From positions 1 through 64,000 of the forward strand of contig NZ_LT160640.1 in the NCBI RefSeq assembly GCF_900048895.1: a stretch of 64,000 bases of DNA, read 5' to 3'. The notes under the pieces are model-generated. The model saw only the letters and a program-made list of their open reading frames with translations, had not been told where the DNA came from and made no database searches. This DNA is from Neglectibacter timonensis (lineage in GTDB: Bacteria; Bacillota; Clostridia; Oscillospirales; Acutalibacteraceae). This document shows, in pieces, positions 47,121 through 55,461 of the stretch (the stretch's first letter is position 1; each line of letters starts with the position of its first letter). The translations under genes were made by a program, and so were the position numbers.

Positions 47121-48728
47121 ATGGAAAGCAAACTGTGTAGGAACTGTTTTGCCGAATACCATTCTGAAGAAAGCGGTAGCGTTTGCCCCGTGTGCGGATG
47201 GGACAATGCGAAGCCGCAGGTACCAGAAGGGCTGCGGTATCATACGGTTCTTGACGCCCGGTATGTCATTGGACGGGCAAAGTCAATGAACGGCGAGGGA
47301 ATCACCTATGCGGCATTGGACCGTACGACAAAAAAGGTGGTGGAGATCCGGGAGTTTTTCCCCTTGTCCCTTGCTTCTCGAAATGCCGAGGATCAGACAA
47401 TTCTGCCTGCCGGCGGAAAAGAGGCGGAGTTTAACAGCTGTCTGGATGATTTTGTGGAGCTTTCCAAAAATGTCAGCAGGCTGAGAGAATTGAGCGTGGT
47501 GAATTCTGTGCTCGATATCTTTGAGGAAAACTATACGGCCTACGCAGTTTACGAATACGTGCCTTCCGTTACGCTGCGGCGTTCTTTGGAAAATGTGGGG
47601 GGAACACTTTCCTGGAACGAGGTTAACCGGATGTTTATGCCGGTGCTTACAGCATTAGGGCTGATGAATTCCCTGGGCATCTCTCACCTGGGCGTTTCTC
47701 CCGACACCTTACGGGTTACCAAAGAGGGCGGGATGTTGATTACCGGATTTGCCGTGAATGCGGTCCGCAGAAGGGGAACTCTTTTGATAGAAGAATTGTA
47801 CCCAGGCTGTGCTGCGGTGGAGCAGTACAGCAGTAAGGCGGTGTGCGGGGAGATGAGCGACGTCTATGCGCTGGCCGCCACCATGTTTTACGCGTTGACC
47901 GGTTCCCTGCCAAAGGAGGCGCCGGAACGTCTGAACGATCAGCGTCTGCTGATCTCTAAAGAGGTCCTGAAAAATCTGCCTCCCTTTGCCGTAACTGCAA
48001 TTGCCAATGCGCTGCAGGTAAAACAGGAGACCAGGACCGCCAGTTTTGAGCGGTTTAAGGCAGAACTTTCTTCCGCTCCGAGCGTTGTTACAGAGATTGA
48101 ACATACTGATGCGATCCGGCGTCTGCCGCCCATCGATATGGATTTGCCTCAAAATCGGGGGCTGCCGCCCGCGGTCTGGCTGATCGGTTCCTGTGTCATC
48201 ACACTGGTAGCTCTTGTGATTGTAGCGTCAATTTGGCTGGGGGACAGGGGAATGTCTTTTAATGACATTCAAAGATTGTTCCAAAACAGCAGCGCGGCCA
48301 GTGAGGTTATCACTGTTCCCAGTATGGTAAACGAGAGTTATGCCGATTGGGAAAAAAAGATAGCGGACGGGGAATATGATTTTAAGCTGAAGGTCTCTAC
48401 CCGGGAATTCAACGGGACGGTAGAGGAAGGAAATATTATCAGTCAAAGTCCCTTTGCTGGAGAAACCATTGCCGCAGGTGATACGGTGGTGGTTACCGTG
48501 AGTAAGGGCAGCGCTACCCGTACCCTGCCTGAGGTAAAGGGCACAAGCTTTGCCGACCTTTCAGAAATCCTGAGTAAAAATGGATTTGTTCCGGTAAAAG
48601 AGGATGAATTCAGCGACGATATCGAGCCCGGTTATGTCATTGGCTATAAAGATCGCAAAGAGGGGGATTCCCTTGACTACGGTTCTACGGTTACCGTGAT
48701 TGTCAGTGCCGGACCGGAGGAGTCCTGA
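47121..48728 (+). CDS. Zinc-ribbon PASTA pseudokinase
   Basis: A 535-residue membrane protein. An N-terminal zinc ribbon (C6, C9, C22, C25) precedes a Ser/Thr-kinase fold (about 40-315). The catalytic residues are gone: VAIK reads VEIR (R77), HRD reads HLG with SPDTL retained (189-195), and DFG reads TGF. One transmembrane helix (351-373) leads to two PASTA repeats outside (about 396-532), which bind peptidoglycan in active relatives. It therefore looks like a wall-sensing pseudokinase or scaffold. GGAGG lies five bases before the ATG at 47121. It is followed by a WYL regulator. Confidence 0.88.
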   Translation: MESKLCRNCFAEYHSEESGSVCPVCGWDNAKPQVPEGLRYHTVLDARYVIGRAKSMNGEGITYAALDRTTKKVVEIREFFPLSLASRNAEDQTILPAGGKEAEFNSCLDDFVELSKNVSRLRELSVVNSVLDIFEENYTAYAVYEYVPSVTLRRSLENVGGTLSWNEVNRMFMPVLTALGLMNSLGISHLGVSPDTLRVTKEGGMLITGFAVNAVRRRGTLLIEELYPGCAAVEQYSSKAVCGEMSDVYALAATMFYALTGSLPKEAPERLNDQRLLISKEVLKNLPPFAVTAIANALQVKQETRTASFERFKAELSSAPSVVTEIEHTDAIRRLPPIDMDLPQNRGLPPAVWLIGSCVITLVALVIVASIWLGDRGMSFNDIQRLFQNSSAASEVITVPSMVNESYADWEKKIADGEYDFKLKVSTREFNGTVEEGNIISQSPFAGETIAAGDTVVVTVSKGSATRTLPEVKGTSFADLSEILSKNGFVPVKEDEFSDDIEPGYVIGYKDRKEGDSLDYGSTVTVIVSAGPEES

Positions 48729-48747
48729 CCGAAAGGAGGATGTACTC

Positions 48748-49698
48748 TTGGCAAGCGTCTCCGAAAAGAAACTGAAGCTGCTCTATCTGATGGAACTGTT
48801 CTACCGGCAGACGGACAGGGAGCACACCCTCACGCTGCCTGTGATACTCCAGAAATTGGCGGAGCATGGGATTTCTGCCGAAAGGAAAAGTATCTATGAC
48901 GATATCGAGACCCTACGCAGCTTTGGGTTGGATATCCGAATGTGCAAAACGAAAAATTTTGAGTATTATCTGGCGAATCCTTTGCTGGGATCTCAGGAAT
49001 TGAAGTTTTTGGTAGAAGCGCTGGAAAAAGATGGGGAGCTGCCAGAAGAGAAAAAGCGAAAGCTTTGCGGAAAGCTGTCTTATCTGTGTAGCGTGCATCA
49101 GGCTGGAATTTTGCAGGGGAGGATTGCTCAGGTACAGGAGAAGACAAAGGGTTCGGATAAAATTTCAGCTGAAGCTGCGGTGCAAACGGCGTTTGACAAG
49201 AAAAGGATCGTTTGTTTTCAATATGCCGATTTGGAGCTTGCGGAGGGGACATCGGAGCTCCGTGAAGTGCTGAGAAAAAGCGGAAAAATATTCCAGGTGG
49301 TTCCCCTGCAGCGTCTGGGAGAAGAAAGCTTCTTGGGAGCAGAGATAACTGGAGACAAAGTGAAGCAGTTTTACTTGAACAGAATACGGAATCCGGAGCT
49401 TTCTACAGAAGCGGTGGAGTCCGTTTTTCTGAAAGCGTTTATGGACAGACAGGAAGCGCTGTGTCTTGAGGTGGATAGAGAGGCTCTTTGTGTTTTGGCT
49501 GCTTGTTTTGGAAAACTGCAGAGCGTGGAAAGTGTTGGAAAGGGCTGTTTTCAGGTTGTCCTGAATACTTGGATCCAACCGGATGTCCTGCGTTTTCTTC
49601 TCTCGTTCGGTGAAGGCGTTAAGGTGATCTCCCCTAAAAAAACAGCAGAACAACTTAGAGAACGTGCGAAAGCGCTCGCAAAGCTATATAAAAATTAA
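48748..49698 (+). CDS. WYL-domain transcriptional regulator
   Basis: A 316-residue regulator with an N-terminal helix-turn-helix (LKLLYLMELFYRQTDREHTLTLPVILQKLAEHGI...SIYDDIETLRSFG) and a WYL ligand-binding region in the middle (KRIVCFQYADLEL, FQVVPLQRLGEESFLGAE). The W-Y-L tripeptide is not intact. WYL proteins often sense nucleic-acid ligands. The TTG start at 48748 follows AAGGAGG by eight bases, 20 bases after the pseudokinase stop, so the two are probably one operon. Confidence 0.85.
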   Translation: MASVSEKKLKLLYLMELFYRQTDREHTLTLPVILQKLAEHGISAERKSIYDDIETLRSFGLDIRMCKTKNFEYYLANPLLGSQELKFLVEALEKDGELPEEKKRKLCGKLSYLCSVHQAGILQGRIAQVQEKTKGSDKISAEAAVQTAFDKKRIVCFQYADLELAEGTSELREVLRKSGKIFQVVPLQRLGEESFLGAEITGDKVKQFYLNRIRNPELSTEAVESVFLKAFMDRQEALCLEVDREALCVLAACFGKLQSVESVGKGCFQVVLNTWIQPDVLRFLLSFGEGVKVISPKKTAEQLRERAKALAKLYKN

Positions 49699-49701
49699 AA
49701 C

Positions 49702-49737
49702 AAAAAGTGGTTCCGCTTAGATGCGGAACCACTTTTT
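49702..49737. terminator. Bidirectional terminator between convergent genes
   Basis: A perfect 15-bp stem (49702-49716 with 49723-49737) with A-run and T-run flanks serves the WYL gene and the opposing metal-regulator gene. Confidence 0.9.
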
Positions 49738-50098
49738 AACCTTTTACATGCTGTTTGATTGCCTGAAAACTTTCATCGCTGATCACGTGCTCAATACGGC
49801 AGGCATCCTCCGCCGCTGTTTTGGAGTCGACCCCAAGGGAAACCAGCCAGTTGGTAAACAAGGTGTGACGTTCATAAACCCTCTCGGCAATGGCCCTTCC
49901 CTTTTCCGTCAGGAAAATCAGGCCGTCGCCGTCTACCTGGATACAATCGTTTTCCCGGAGGTTTTTCATTGCGACGCTGACACTGGGCTTGCTGAATTCC
50001 AGTTCTTGCGCGATGTCGATTGAGCGTACCATGCCATTGCGCTGATTGAGGACGAGGATGGTTTCCAGATAATTTTCAGCGGATTCCTGTATTTTCAA
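49736..50098 (-). CDS. DtxR/MntR-family metal-dependent regulator
   Basis: A 120-residue regulator with the N-terminal winged helix (SAENYLETILVLNQRNGMVRSIDIAQELEFSKPSVSVAMKNLRENDCI) and a metal-binding dimerisation domain (AERVYERHTLFTNWL, EEDACRIEHVIS: here AEDACRIEHVISDES). There is no C-terminal SH3-like domain, as in MntR. It probably represses iron or manganese uptake genes elsewhere. The TTG start has GGAGGAGG about seven bases ahead. Confidence 0.92.
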   Translation of the reverse strand: MKIQESAENYLETILVLNQRNGMVRSIDIAQELEFSKPSVSVAMKNLRENDCIQVDGDGLIFLTEKGRAIAERVYERHTLFTNWLVSLGVDSKTAAEDACRIEHVISDESFQAIKQHVKG

Positions 50099-50148
50099 TC
50101 CCGCGCCTCCTCCATGTTGTATTGGAATACTTGTCAGTGATTTGTATC

Positions 50149-50177
50149 ATTATACTCGATTTTTGGAGTGGATTCAA
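50149..50177 (-). promoter_or_regulatory. Promoter of the DtxR-type gene
   Basis: Minus strand TTGAAT (50172-50177), 17 bases, TATAAT (50149-50154), about 50 bases before the start codon. It partly abuts the end of the CcdA-TlpA gene, so the DtxR gene is not simply that gene's operon partner. Confidence 0.75.
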
Positions 50178-50185
50178 GTGAAAAC

Positions 50186-51499
50186 TCAGGGCCGCCTTCC
50201 ATCGATAGTCTGTTGAATAATGTTTTTCATAATATCCTTAGTCAGCTGTCCGCTGGCATAGCCGAAGAGATTGCCGTCCTTGTCTATCATAAAAGTGGTG
50301 GGAAATGCTCGAATGCCATAGGTCTGAAAAAGCTCTCCGCCGGGATCCATGACCACGGGATAATCATATCCATTTTCGCTGAGAAAGCTGGTGACCTCCT
50401 CTTCAGAACCTTCCTGTCCCAGTCCGGGGGCTGCAGCGCCCAGGATGATCACATCATTTTCGTTATACCCATACTCTTCATAGAGCTCCTGAATTTCCGG
50501 CATTTCTGCCCGGCAGGGAGGGCACCAAGTGGCCCAAAAATTGAGGAATACAGTTTTTCCTTTGTAATCAGAAAGGGTATGGGTTTCACCGAATTGGTCT
50601 GTCAGGGTGAAATCCGGCGCAGGTGTCGGCTCTTCTGCAGAAGTTTCCGGAGTAGACTCTTGAGAAACGTTGGAAGAGCTCTCTGGAGCGGATTCTGAAG
50701 ATGATGCGGAGGAAGACCCCGTATCGTTGCCGGAACCGGCAGAAGCGCTCTCAGAAGAAGAGGGGGCAGTTCCAAAACCGGACAGGTATCCGGTGATATT
50801 GTTCATCCAGCCCGTCAGCATCATTAACCCCAGAAAGACCATCAGAACACCGCCGATTTTGACGGTGTATTTGACAACGCCCCTGTGTTTGCGGAAAAAT
50901 TCCAAGAGAACCCCGGTAAAAAGCCCTACCGCAAGAAACGGCAGCACAAAGCCCAGTGTGTAGACGCCAATCAGCAGGAAGCCCTTCGCCGCGGCCGCAG
51001 AGGAAGCCATGAGGAGCACGCTGGCAAGCGCAGGACCTACGCAGGGGGTCCAGGCAAAGCTGAAAGTGAAGCCCAGCAGCAATGCCACAAGAGGACTCAT
51101 AGCGAATTTGTCCAGATGGAATGGGAGGCGATGATCCTGGCCCAGCACTTTAGAAGAGCCAAACACGCCCAATTGGTATAGGCCAAACAGAATAACCAGA
51201 ACGCCGCCTATACGGCTGAATAGCAGACGGTTATCTCCGAAAAACTGTCCGGCAGCGGTAAAACCAAGCCCCAGAAGCAGAAAGGCAAAACTGATGCCAA
51301 GCACGAAGAAGAGTGTGTTGAGCATCACTTTGCCGCGCTTATAACGGCTGGTACCGTCTGCCTCCACAGTTCTGGCTCCTCCTGAAAGGTAGCCGATATA
51401 AAGGGGAAGCAGGGGAAGTACGCAAGGAGAGAAAAAGCTGAGCAATCCCTGAAGAAATACGGTGACGGCTGAAATGCCGGTCTGAATATCAAATCCCAT
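50186..51499 (-). CDS. CcdA-TlpA fusion (membrane thiol reductase)
   Basis: A 437-residue fusion. Residues 1-225 are a six-helix CcdA-type membrane protein (GLLSFFSPCVLPLLPLYIGYLSGG, FSFAWTPCVGPALASVL), passing electrons from cytoplasmic thioredoxin through membrane cysteines. A low-complexity Ser/Glu/Ala linker (about 230-290) leads to an extracytoplasmic TlpA/ResA thioredoxin domain with active site WCPPC (FLNFWATWCPPCRAEMPEI). The fusion gives a self-contained route for reducing exported disulfides or peroxides. Fused CcdA-TlpA proteins are known in other anaerobes. Confidence 0.93.
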   Translation of the reverse strand: MGFDIQTGISAVTVFLQGLLSFFSPCVLPLLPLYIGYLSGGARTVEADGTSRYKRGKVMLNTLFFVLGISFAFLLLGLGFTAAGQFFGDNRLLFSRIGGVLVILFGLYQLGVFGSSKVLGQDHRLPFHLDKFAMSPLVALLLGFTFSFAWTPCVGPALASVLLMASSAAAAKGFLLIGVYTLGFVLPFLAVGLFTGVLLEFFRKHRGVVKYTVKIGGVLMVFLGLMMLTGWMNNITGYLSGFGTAPSSSESASAGSGNDTGSSSASSSESAPESSSNVSQESTPETSAEEPTPAPDFTLTDQFGETHTLSDYKGKTVFLNFWATWCPPCRAEMPEIQELYEEYGYNENDVIILGAAAPGLGQEGSEEEVTSFLSENGYDYPVVMDPGGELFQTYGIRAFPTTFMIDKDGNLFGYASGQLTKDIMKNIIQQTIDGRRP

Positions 51500-51603
51500 A
51501 GATTTTCCATACGCGCAGTCAGAGATAAATTGGGAAGGAGAAAATATCTGGACTCGCGTTTTCCTTTCTTTCGTTTAAACTTTTTGCTGATGAGAAAGAC
51601 TGG

Positions 51604-52017
51604 TCAAGTCTTAAAAATCATTTTGTCGATATCGCTGAGGTGAATCTGTTCCAGGCGCTCCCGGCAGATACCGTCCAAATCCGCACAAAGACGGTCCATG
51701 ATCCCCGCCATGCCCGAGGCCACCAGACAGTCCATATCGGTGTCGCCGCTGTGCCAGGAAGCAGTGACAAATTTGGCCTCTACGGCGTCCGCTACAGCCA
51801 AAAGGTTGAGCTCCTGCGGCGCTTTCAACATGCGGTAACCGCCTTCGGCGCCTTCCTTTGTGGATACAAATCCGGCTTTTTTCAGTTTTGTCATGATTTT
51901 TCGCACCCGTGCAGGATTGGTACAGATATTTTTCGCCAATGCTTCACTCGATAGCAACTGAGCCTTGTGATTTAAATAGACCAGAGCATGGACGGCAATG
52001 GTAAATTCACTTGTCAT
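51604..52017 (-). CDS. Rrf2-family transcriptional regulator
   Basis: A 137-residue Rrf2 protein (SEFTIAVHALVYL, SSEALAKNICTNPARVRKIMTKLKKAGFV, GGYRMLK). Cysteines lie at 97, 111 and 118; this spacing is not the tight cluster-ligand set of IscR or NsrR, so binding of an Fe-S cluster is uncertain. It lies upstream of the CcdA-TlpA gene on the same strand. Its own promoter overlaps a palindrome, which suggests autorepression. Confidence 0.88.
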   Translation of the reverse strand: MTSEFTIAVHALVYLNHKAQLLSSEALAKNICTNPARVRKIMTKLKKAGFVSTKEGAEGGYRMLKAPQELNLLAVADAVEAKFVTASWHSGDTDMDCLVASGMAGIMDRLCADLDGICRERLEQIHLSDIDKMIFKT

Positions 52018-52052
52018 AAAAACCCCTTCTGTAATTTGTATTGTTTCAGTGT

Positions 52053-52087
52053 ACTGTTACTATAAATGGTACAGTTAGATTTGTCAA
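52053..52087 (-). promoter_or_regulatory. Promoter and palindromic operator of the Rrf2 gene
   Basis: Minus strand: perfect TTGACA (52082-52087), 17 bases, TATAGT (52059-52064). Positions 52053-52075 form an imperfect palindrome, ACTGTTAC near one end and GGTACAGT at the other, covering the -10 and much of the spacer. Position and size fit an Rrf2 operator for autorepression. Confidence 0.72.
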
Positions 52088-52200
52088 GCTGAAATTTTAG
52101 AAAGCCGGCTTGCAGGGTGGAAAAGTTAATGGTAACATAGTAAAAACATTCGGCGTCATATGTGGTAAAGCCGAAAGACTGCAGGAGGAAAAAGAAAATC

Positions 52201-52581
52201 ATGAGCGTGCCTACGATTTTGCTGTATGAGATTGATCCACAGAAGGAAAGCCGGCTGAAACTGTTGTGCCTGGCTTTGAAAATAAAAGTGAGACAGGTAA
52301 AAAAAGAGGAGTACCAGGAAACTCTTGCCGCTTTATGCGGAATGGAACCTCTTCTAGGCGGGTTGTACAGTGGTTCTGAATTGGGAGAGGAAATGCTTGT
52401 GATGGCCAATTTTCCGACGCGCCTGTTGGAGGCCTTTCTGCAGAAGTACCGCAGGAAAAAGTTGGCTCCGATAGCCTTGAAAGCGGTCCTGACGGAGACC
52501 AATCTCCGCTGGGATTCCCTGCAGCTGCATGAGGAACTTAAGCGGGAGCATGAGGAGATGCATGGAGTTGAAAAAGGGTGA
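52201..52581 (+). CDS. DUF3783 family protein
   Basis: A 126-residue soluble protein of DUF3783 (TILLYEIDPQKESRLKLLCLALKIKVRQV, EMLVMANFPTRLLEAFLQKYR, LKAVLTETNLRWDSLQLHEELKREHEEMH). Function unknown. AGGAGG precedes the ATG at 52201. Its stop overlaps the start of yaaA by one base (TGATG), so the two are translationally coupled. Confidence 0.85.
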   Translation: MSVPTILLYEIDPQKESRLKLLCLALKIKVRQVKKEEYQETLAALCGMEPLLGGLYSGSELGEEMLVMANFPTRLLEAFLQKYRRKKLAPIALKAVLTETNLRWDSLQLHEELKREHEEMHGVEKG

Positions 52582-53366
52582 TGAGGCTTTTCATCTCACC
52601 GGCAAAGAAGATGCGGGCTGACGTGGATTTTCTGCAGGCGGAGCAGCTGCCGCAGTTGCTGTCGAAAGCCTGCGAACTTTTGGAATACTGCAGGGGACTG
52701 ACCGTCCAGGAGCTTAAAAAGCTCCTTTGCTGCAATGACGGCATCGCTGCCCTGAATTATGAACGGTACCGGGATATGGTGTTGGAGCACGCCGTTACGC
52801 CGGCTTTGCTGGCATTTGATGGCATTCAGTATCAGTATATGGCGCCTCAACTTTTTACAGAGGAACAGTTCGGATATGTACGAAAACGTCTGTACATTCT
52901 TTCCGGATTTTATGGGATTTTGCGGCCCTTTGACGGAGTTCTCCCTTACCGGCTGGAGATGCAGGCGAAGATAAAGTTTAAGGGTTATAAAAGCCTGTAT
53001 GAGTTTTGGGGAGCTGAGCCGGCCAAGAAGCTTATATCCGGAGAAGAGGTACTCGTCAACCTGGCATCGAAAGAATATGCCAGGACGGTGCTCCCTTACC
53101 TGCCGGAAGAAATCCGCTGTGTTACGCCGGTGTTTGGTGAGCTGGAGGAGGGCAGGGTGGTGGAAAAAGGCGTCTACGTGAAGATGGCCAGAGGAGAGAT
53201 GGTGCGGTTCCTTGCAGAAAGGCAAGCAGAGAATCCGGAAGAAATGCAGGCCTTTCAGCGATTGGGATACCATTTCTGTCCGGAACGCTCGGACAGATCG
53301 TCCTATGTCTTTTTGAGACAGGCAGAAGGAAAAGGGGAAATGAGGCAAAGCCCGCGGAAAACCTGA
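52581..53366 (+). CDS. yaaA: YaaA peroxide-stress protein
   Basis: A 261-residue YaaA (DUF328) protein: MRLFISPAKKM at the start, ALLAFDGIQYQ, LYILSGFYGILRPFDGVLPYRLEM in the middle, and VLVNLASKEYARTV late. In E. coli YaaA lowers free iron and protects DNA during hydrogen peroxide stress. GTG at 52578 is a possible alternative start. Catalase and the thiol-redox genes in the same window give a matching theme. Confidence 0.95.
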   Translation: MRLFISPAKKMRADVDFLQAEQLPQLLSKACELLEYCRGLTVQELKKLLCCNDGIAALNYERYRDMVLEHAVTPALLAFDGIQYQYMAPQLFTEEQFGYVRKRLYILSGFYGILRPFDGVLPYRLEMQAKIKFKGYKSLYEFWGAEPAKKLISGEEVLVNLASKEYARTVLPYLPEEIRCVTPVFGELEEGRVVEKGVYVKMARGEMVRFLAERQAENPEEMQAFQRLGYHFCPERSDRSSYVFLRQAEGKGEMRQSPRKT

Positions 53367-53476
53367 AAGAAAATTGATATTGAATTGCAAGAGAGTCACA
53401 AGTTTTTCGTAAGAACCTTATGGTATGCTTTCTCCAGCAAAAGGAGAGTTTTATTGGAGAAAGGAAGGAACATTCC

Positions 53477-54175
53477 ATGAAGTTGCTTCGTTGGATACGA
53501 AATTTGTTTGCAGCGCTGCTTGTGGTGGGGATATGTGCTGTGGCGGTACTGGTTTGGCAGGGCTATTCTATGTACAGCAAAGCTGTCTCTGAAACCCCTG
53601 TCTCCCGAATGGTGGAGGAAGTGCGGGAAAAAGAAAATTACACTCCGCTGGAGGACCTGCCTGCCATTTACCGGGATGCGGTGATTTCGGTGGAAGATCA
53701 TCGGTTTTATGAGCATGGAGGCTTTGACTTTTTAGCGACGGGACGTGCTTTATGGAACGATATCAAAACGCTTTCTCTGGCGGAGGGAGGCAGTACAATC
53801 ACGCAACAGCTGGCTAAAAATTTGTATTTTACACAGGAAAAGAAGTTTACCCGCAAGATCGCAGAGGTCTTTTTGGCTCTGGAACTTGAAAACAAGTATA
53901 GCAAGGAAGAGATTCTGGAGCTCTACCTTAACAGTATTTATTTCGGAAACGGCTGTTATACCGTAAGGGAAGCGAGCCTGTCTTATTTCGGCAAGGAGCC
54001 GTCGGAGATGACGGACTATGAAAGCACCCTTTTGGCGGGGATCCCTAATGCTCCTTCGGTTTACGACCTGACGGAAAACCCGGATCTCGCAATGCAACGC
54101 CAGCGCCAGGTAGTGGAGCAGATGGTCAAGTATGAATATCTCACCCAGCAGGAGGCTGAGACGATTTTGGCCTGA
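53477..54175 (+). CDS. Monofunctional peptidoglycan glycosyltransferase (GT51)
   Basis: A 232-residue membrane-anchored GT51 enzyme, which polymerises lipid II into glycan chains outside the membrane. One transmembrane helix (about 8-28) precedes the glycosyltransferase motifs EDHRFYEHGGFD (catalytic glutamate), GGSTITQQLAKN, KIAEVFLALELE and ELYLNSIYFGNG. There is no transpeptidase domain. The ATG at 53477 with AAGGAA ahead is preferred to the frame reaching 53420. Confidence 0.93.
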   Translation: MKLLRWIRNLFAALLVVGICAVAVLVWQGYSMYSKAVSETPVSRMVEEVREKENYTPLEDLPAIYRDAVISVEDHRFYEHGGFDFLATGRALWNDIKTLSLAEGGSTITQQLAKNLYFTQEKKFTRKIAEVFLALELENKYSKEEILELYLNSIYFGNGCYTVREASLSYFGKEPSEMTDYESTLLAGIPNAPSVYDLTENPDLAMQRQRQVVEQMVKYEYLTQQEAETILA

Positions 54176-54260
54176 TGCTGCAGTTTGCACCGTTTGGAAA
54201 GAAGCGGCGGCTTTTCATAACAGGAAAAACATGTTATACTTTTTTAAATGAGAAAGTGAA

Positions 54261-54366
54261 GTTTGAAAGATCATTCTTTCAAACGGTGTTTTGTGGCTTT
54301 CGAGATTTTTCAAATCCCGAAAGCCACAGTTCCACAGGAAAGGAATGCTTTCGCAAAGCGAAAGCC
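54261..54366 (+). promoter_or_regulatory. Structured leader with three hairpins before the AraC gene
   Basis: Three hairpins follow each other: 54261-54284 (9-bp stem GTTTGAAAG), 54292-54328 (TGTGGCTTTCG with CGAAAGCCACA, plus inner pairing) and 54347-54365 (GCTTTCG with CGAAAGC) ending against the ATG. Hairpins 2 and 3 share the same arm sequence, so alternative pairings are possible, including one that covers the start codon. As DNA, the TGTGGCTTTCG inverted repeat could also be an operator for the regulator. Confidence 0.5.
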
Positions 54367-55335
54367 ATGGTCATAAAGATGGAACAAAAGCTCATGGAGC
54401 GGCTTCGAATGGTCACAGAGGAGGAACGGGCCCTCCTTGCAGGCGGTGGGGTGGAGCGGGAGCGCTATGCCACCGGCAGCGGTTTTACAGTGGACAGGGA
54501 AAAGCTGCTGGAAAAGGGAAAGCTGATTACCATGCGGCCCCACACCAGGTTCACCAGGTTTCCGCGCCACTCTCACAATTATGTGGAGATCATGTATATG
54601 TGCAGCGGTCAGACGGTGCATTCGGTTGACGGCGCGCCTCCATTAACGCTTCGTCAGGGGGAGCTGTTGTTTCTCAACCAGCACGCTGTTCATTCGGTAG
54701 AAAGGGCAGATTTGGAGGATATCGGCGTCAATCTCATTGTGCTGCCCCAGTTTTTCGATTTGGCCTTTGAGATGATAGGAGCCGACAATATTTTGGGGAA
54801 ATTTTTGATCGGCAGTCTTCGGCGCGGCGGGGAAGAGATCAGCTATCTGCATTTCCGGGTGGCAGACGCCCTGCCTGTGCAAAATTTAATGGAAAACTTG
54901 GTTTGGAGCCTGGTCAACGCCCAATCCAATTCCCGGCGGATCAACCAAACTACAATGGGCCTTCTGTTTCTCCAGCTTCTGAATTACACGGCGGACATCT
55001 CTCTGGAGAAAAACGCGTTTAGCGGAAATGGGATTGTGCTGGATGTGCTGCGGGAGATTGAGGAGAACTATCGTACAGCAGATCTGACGGCTTTTGCGCG
55101 GGACAGGAGGTTTTCTCTGCCGTATCTGAGCAATGCAGTACATGAGGCTACAGGAAGGACCTTCAAAGAGCTGCTTCGTGAAAAGCGTCTGACCAAGGCG
55201 GCTGAGCTGATGTGCAGCACAAGGCTTCCGGTGCAGGACATCATAACGGCAGTGGGCTATGAAAATACCAGCTATTTCTATAGGATTTTTCGGGAGCGGT
55301 ACGGAATGACGCCAAGGGAGTACCGGCGCCGATGA
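54367..55335 (+). CDS. AraC-family regulator, probably of rhamnose use
   Basis: A 322-residue regulator. An N-terminal cupin-type sensing domain (RHSHNYVEIMYMCSGQTVHSVDG, LRQGELLFLNQHAVHSVE) is followed by a C-terminal double helix-turn-helix (LPYLSNAVHEATGRTFKELLREKRLTKAAELM, ITAVGYENTSYFYRIFRERYGMTPREYRR). The rhaBAD genes follow 126 bases later on the same strand, so it most likely responds to L-rhamnose, like RhaS/RhaR. Start may be 54367 or 54379; the ribosome site is weak. Confidence 0.88.
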   Translation: MVIKMEQKLMERLRMVTEEERALLAGGGVERERYATGSGFTVDREKLLEKGKLITMRPHTRFTRFPRHSHNYVEIMYMCSGQTVHSVDGAPPLTLRQGELLFLNQHAVHSVERADLEDIGVNLIVLPQFFDLAFEMIGADNILGKFLIGSLRRGGEEISYLHFRVADALPVQNLMENLVWSLVNAQSNSRRINQTTMGLLFLQLLNYTADISLEKNAFSGNGIVLDVLREIEENYRTADLTAFARDRRFSLPYLSNAVHEATGRTFKELLREKRLTKAAELMCSTRLPVQDIITAVGYENTSYFYRIFRERYGMTPREYRRR

Positions 55336-55380
55336 ATCCTGCAGAAGGTACGGCTGTCTGAAATCAGTCAATAAATAAGT

Positions 55381-55421
55381 AAGGACGTGTTTTTTATAAA
55401 ATACCGTCCTTTCTTTTTTTG
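55381..55421 (+). terminator. Terminator between the AraC gene and rhaB
   Basis: AAGGACG (55381-55387) pairs with CGTCCTT (55405-55411), with an AT-rich inner part, and is followed by a run of T. It gives the rha operon a separate transcript. Confidence 0.75.
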
Positions 55422-55461
55422 TTTTGATCCAGTATCATAGGAACAGAAAGGGGGCAATACC

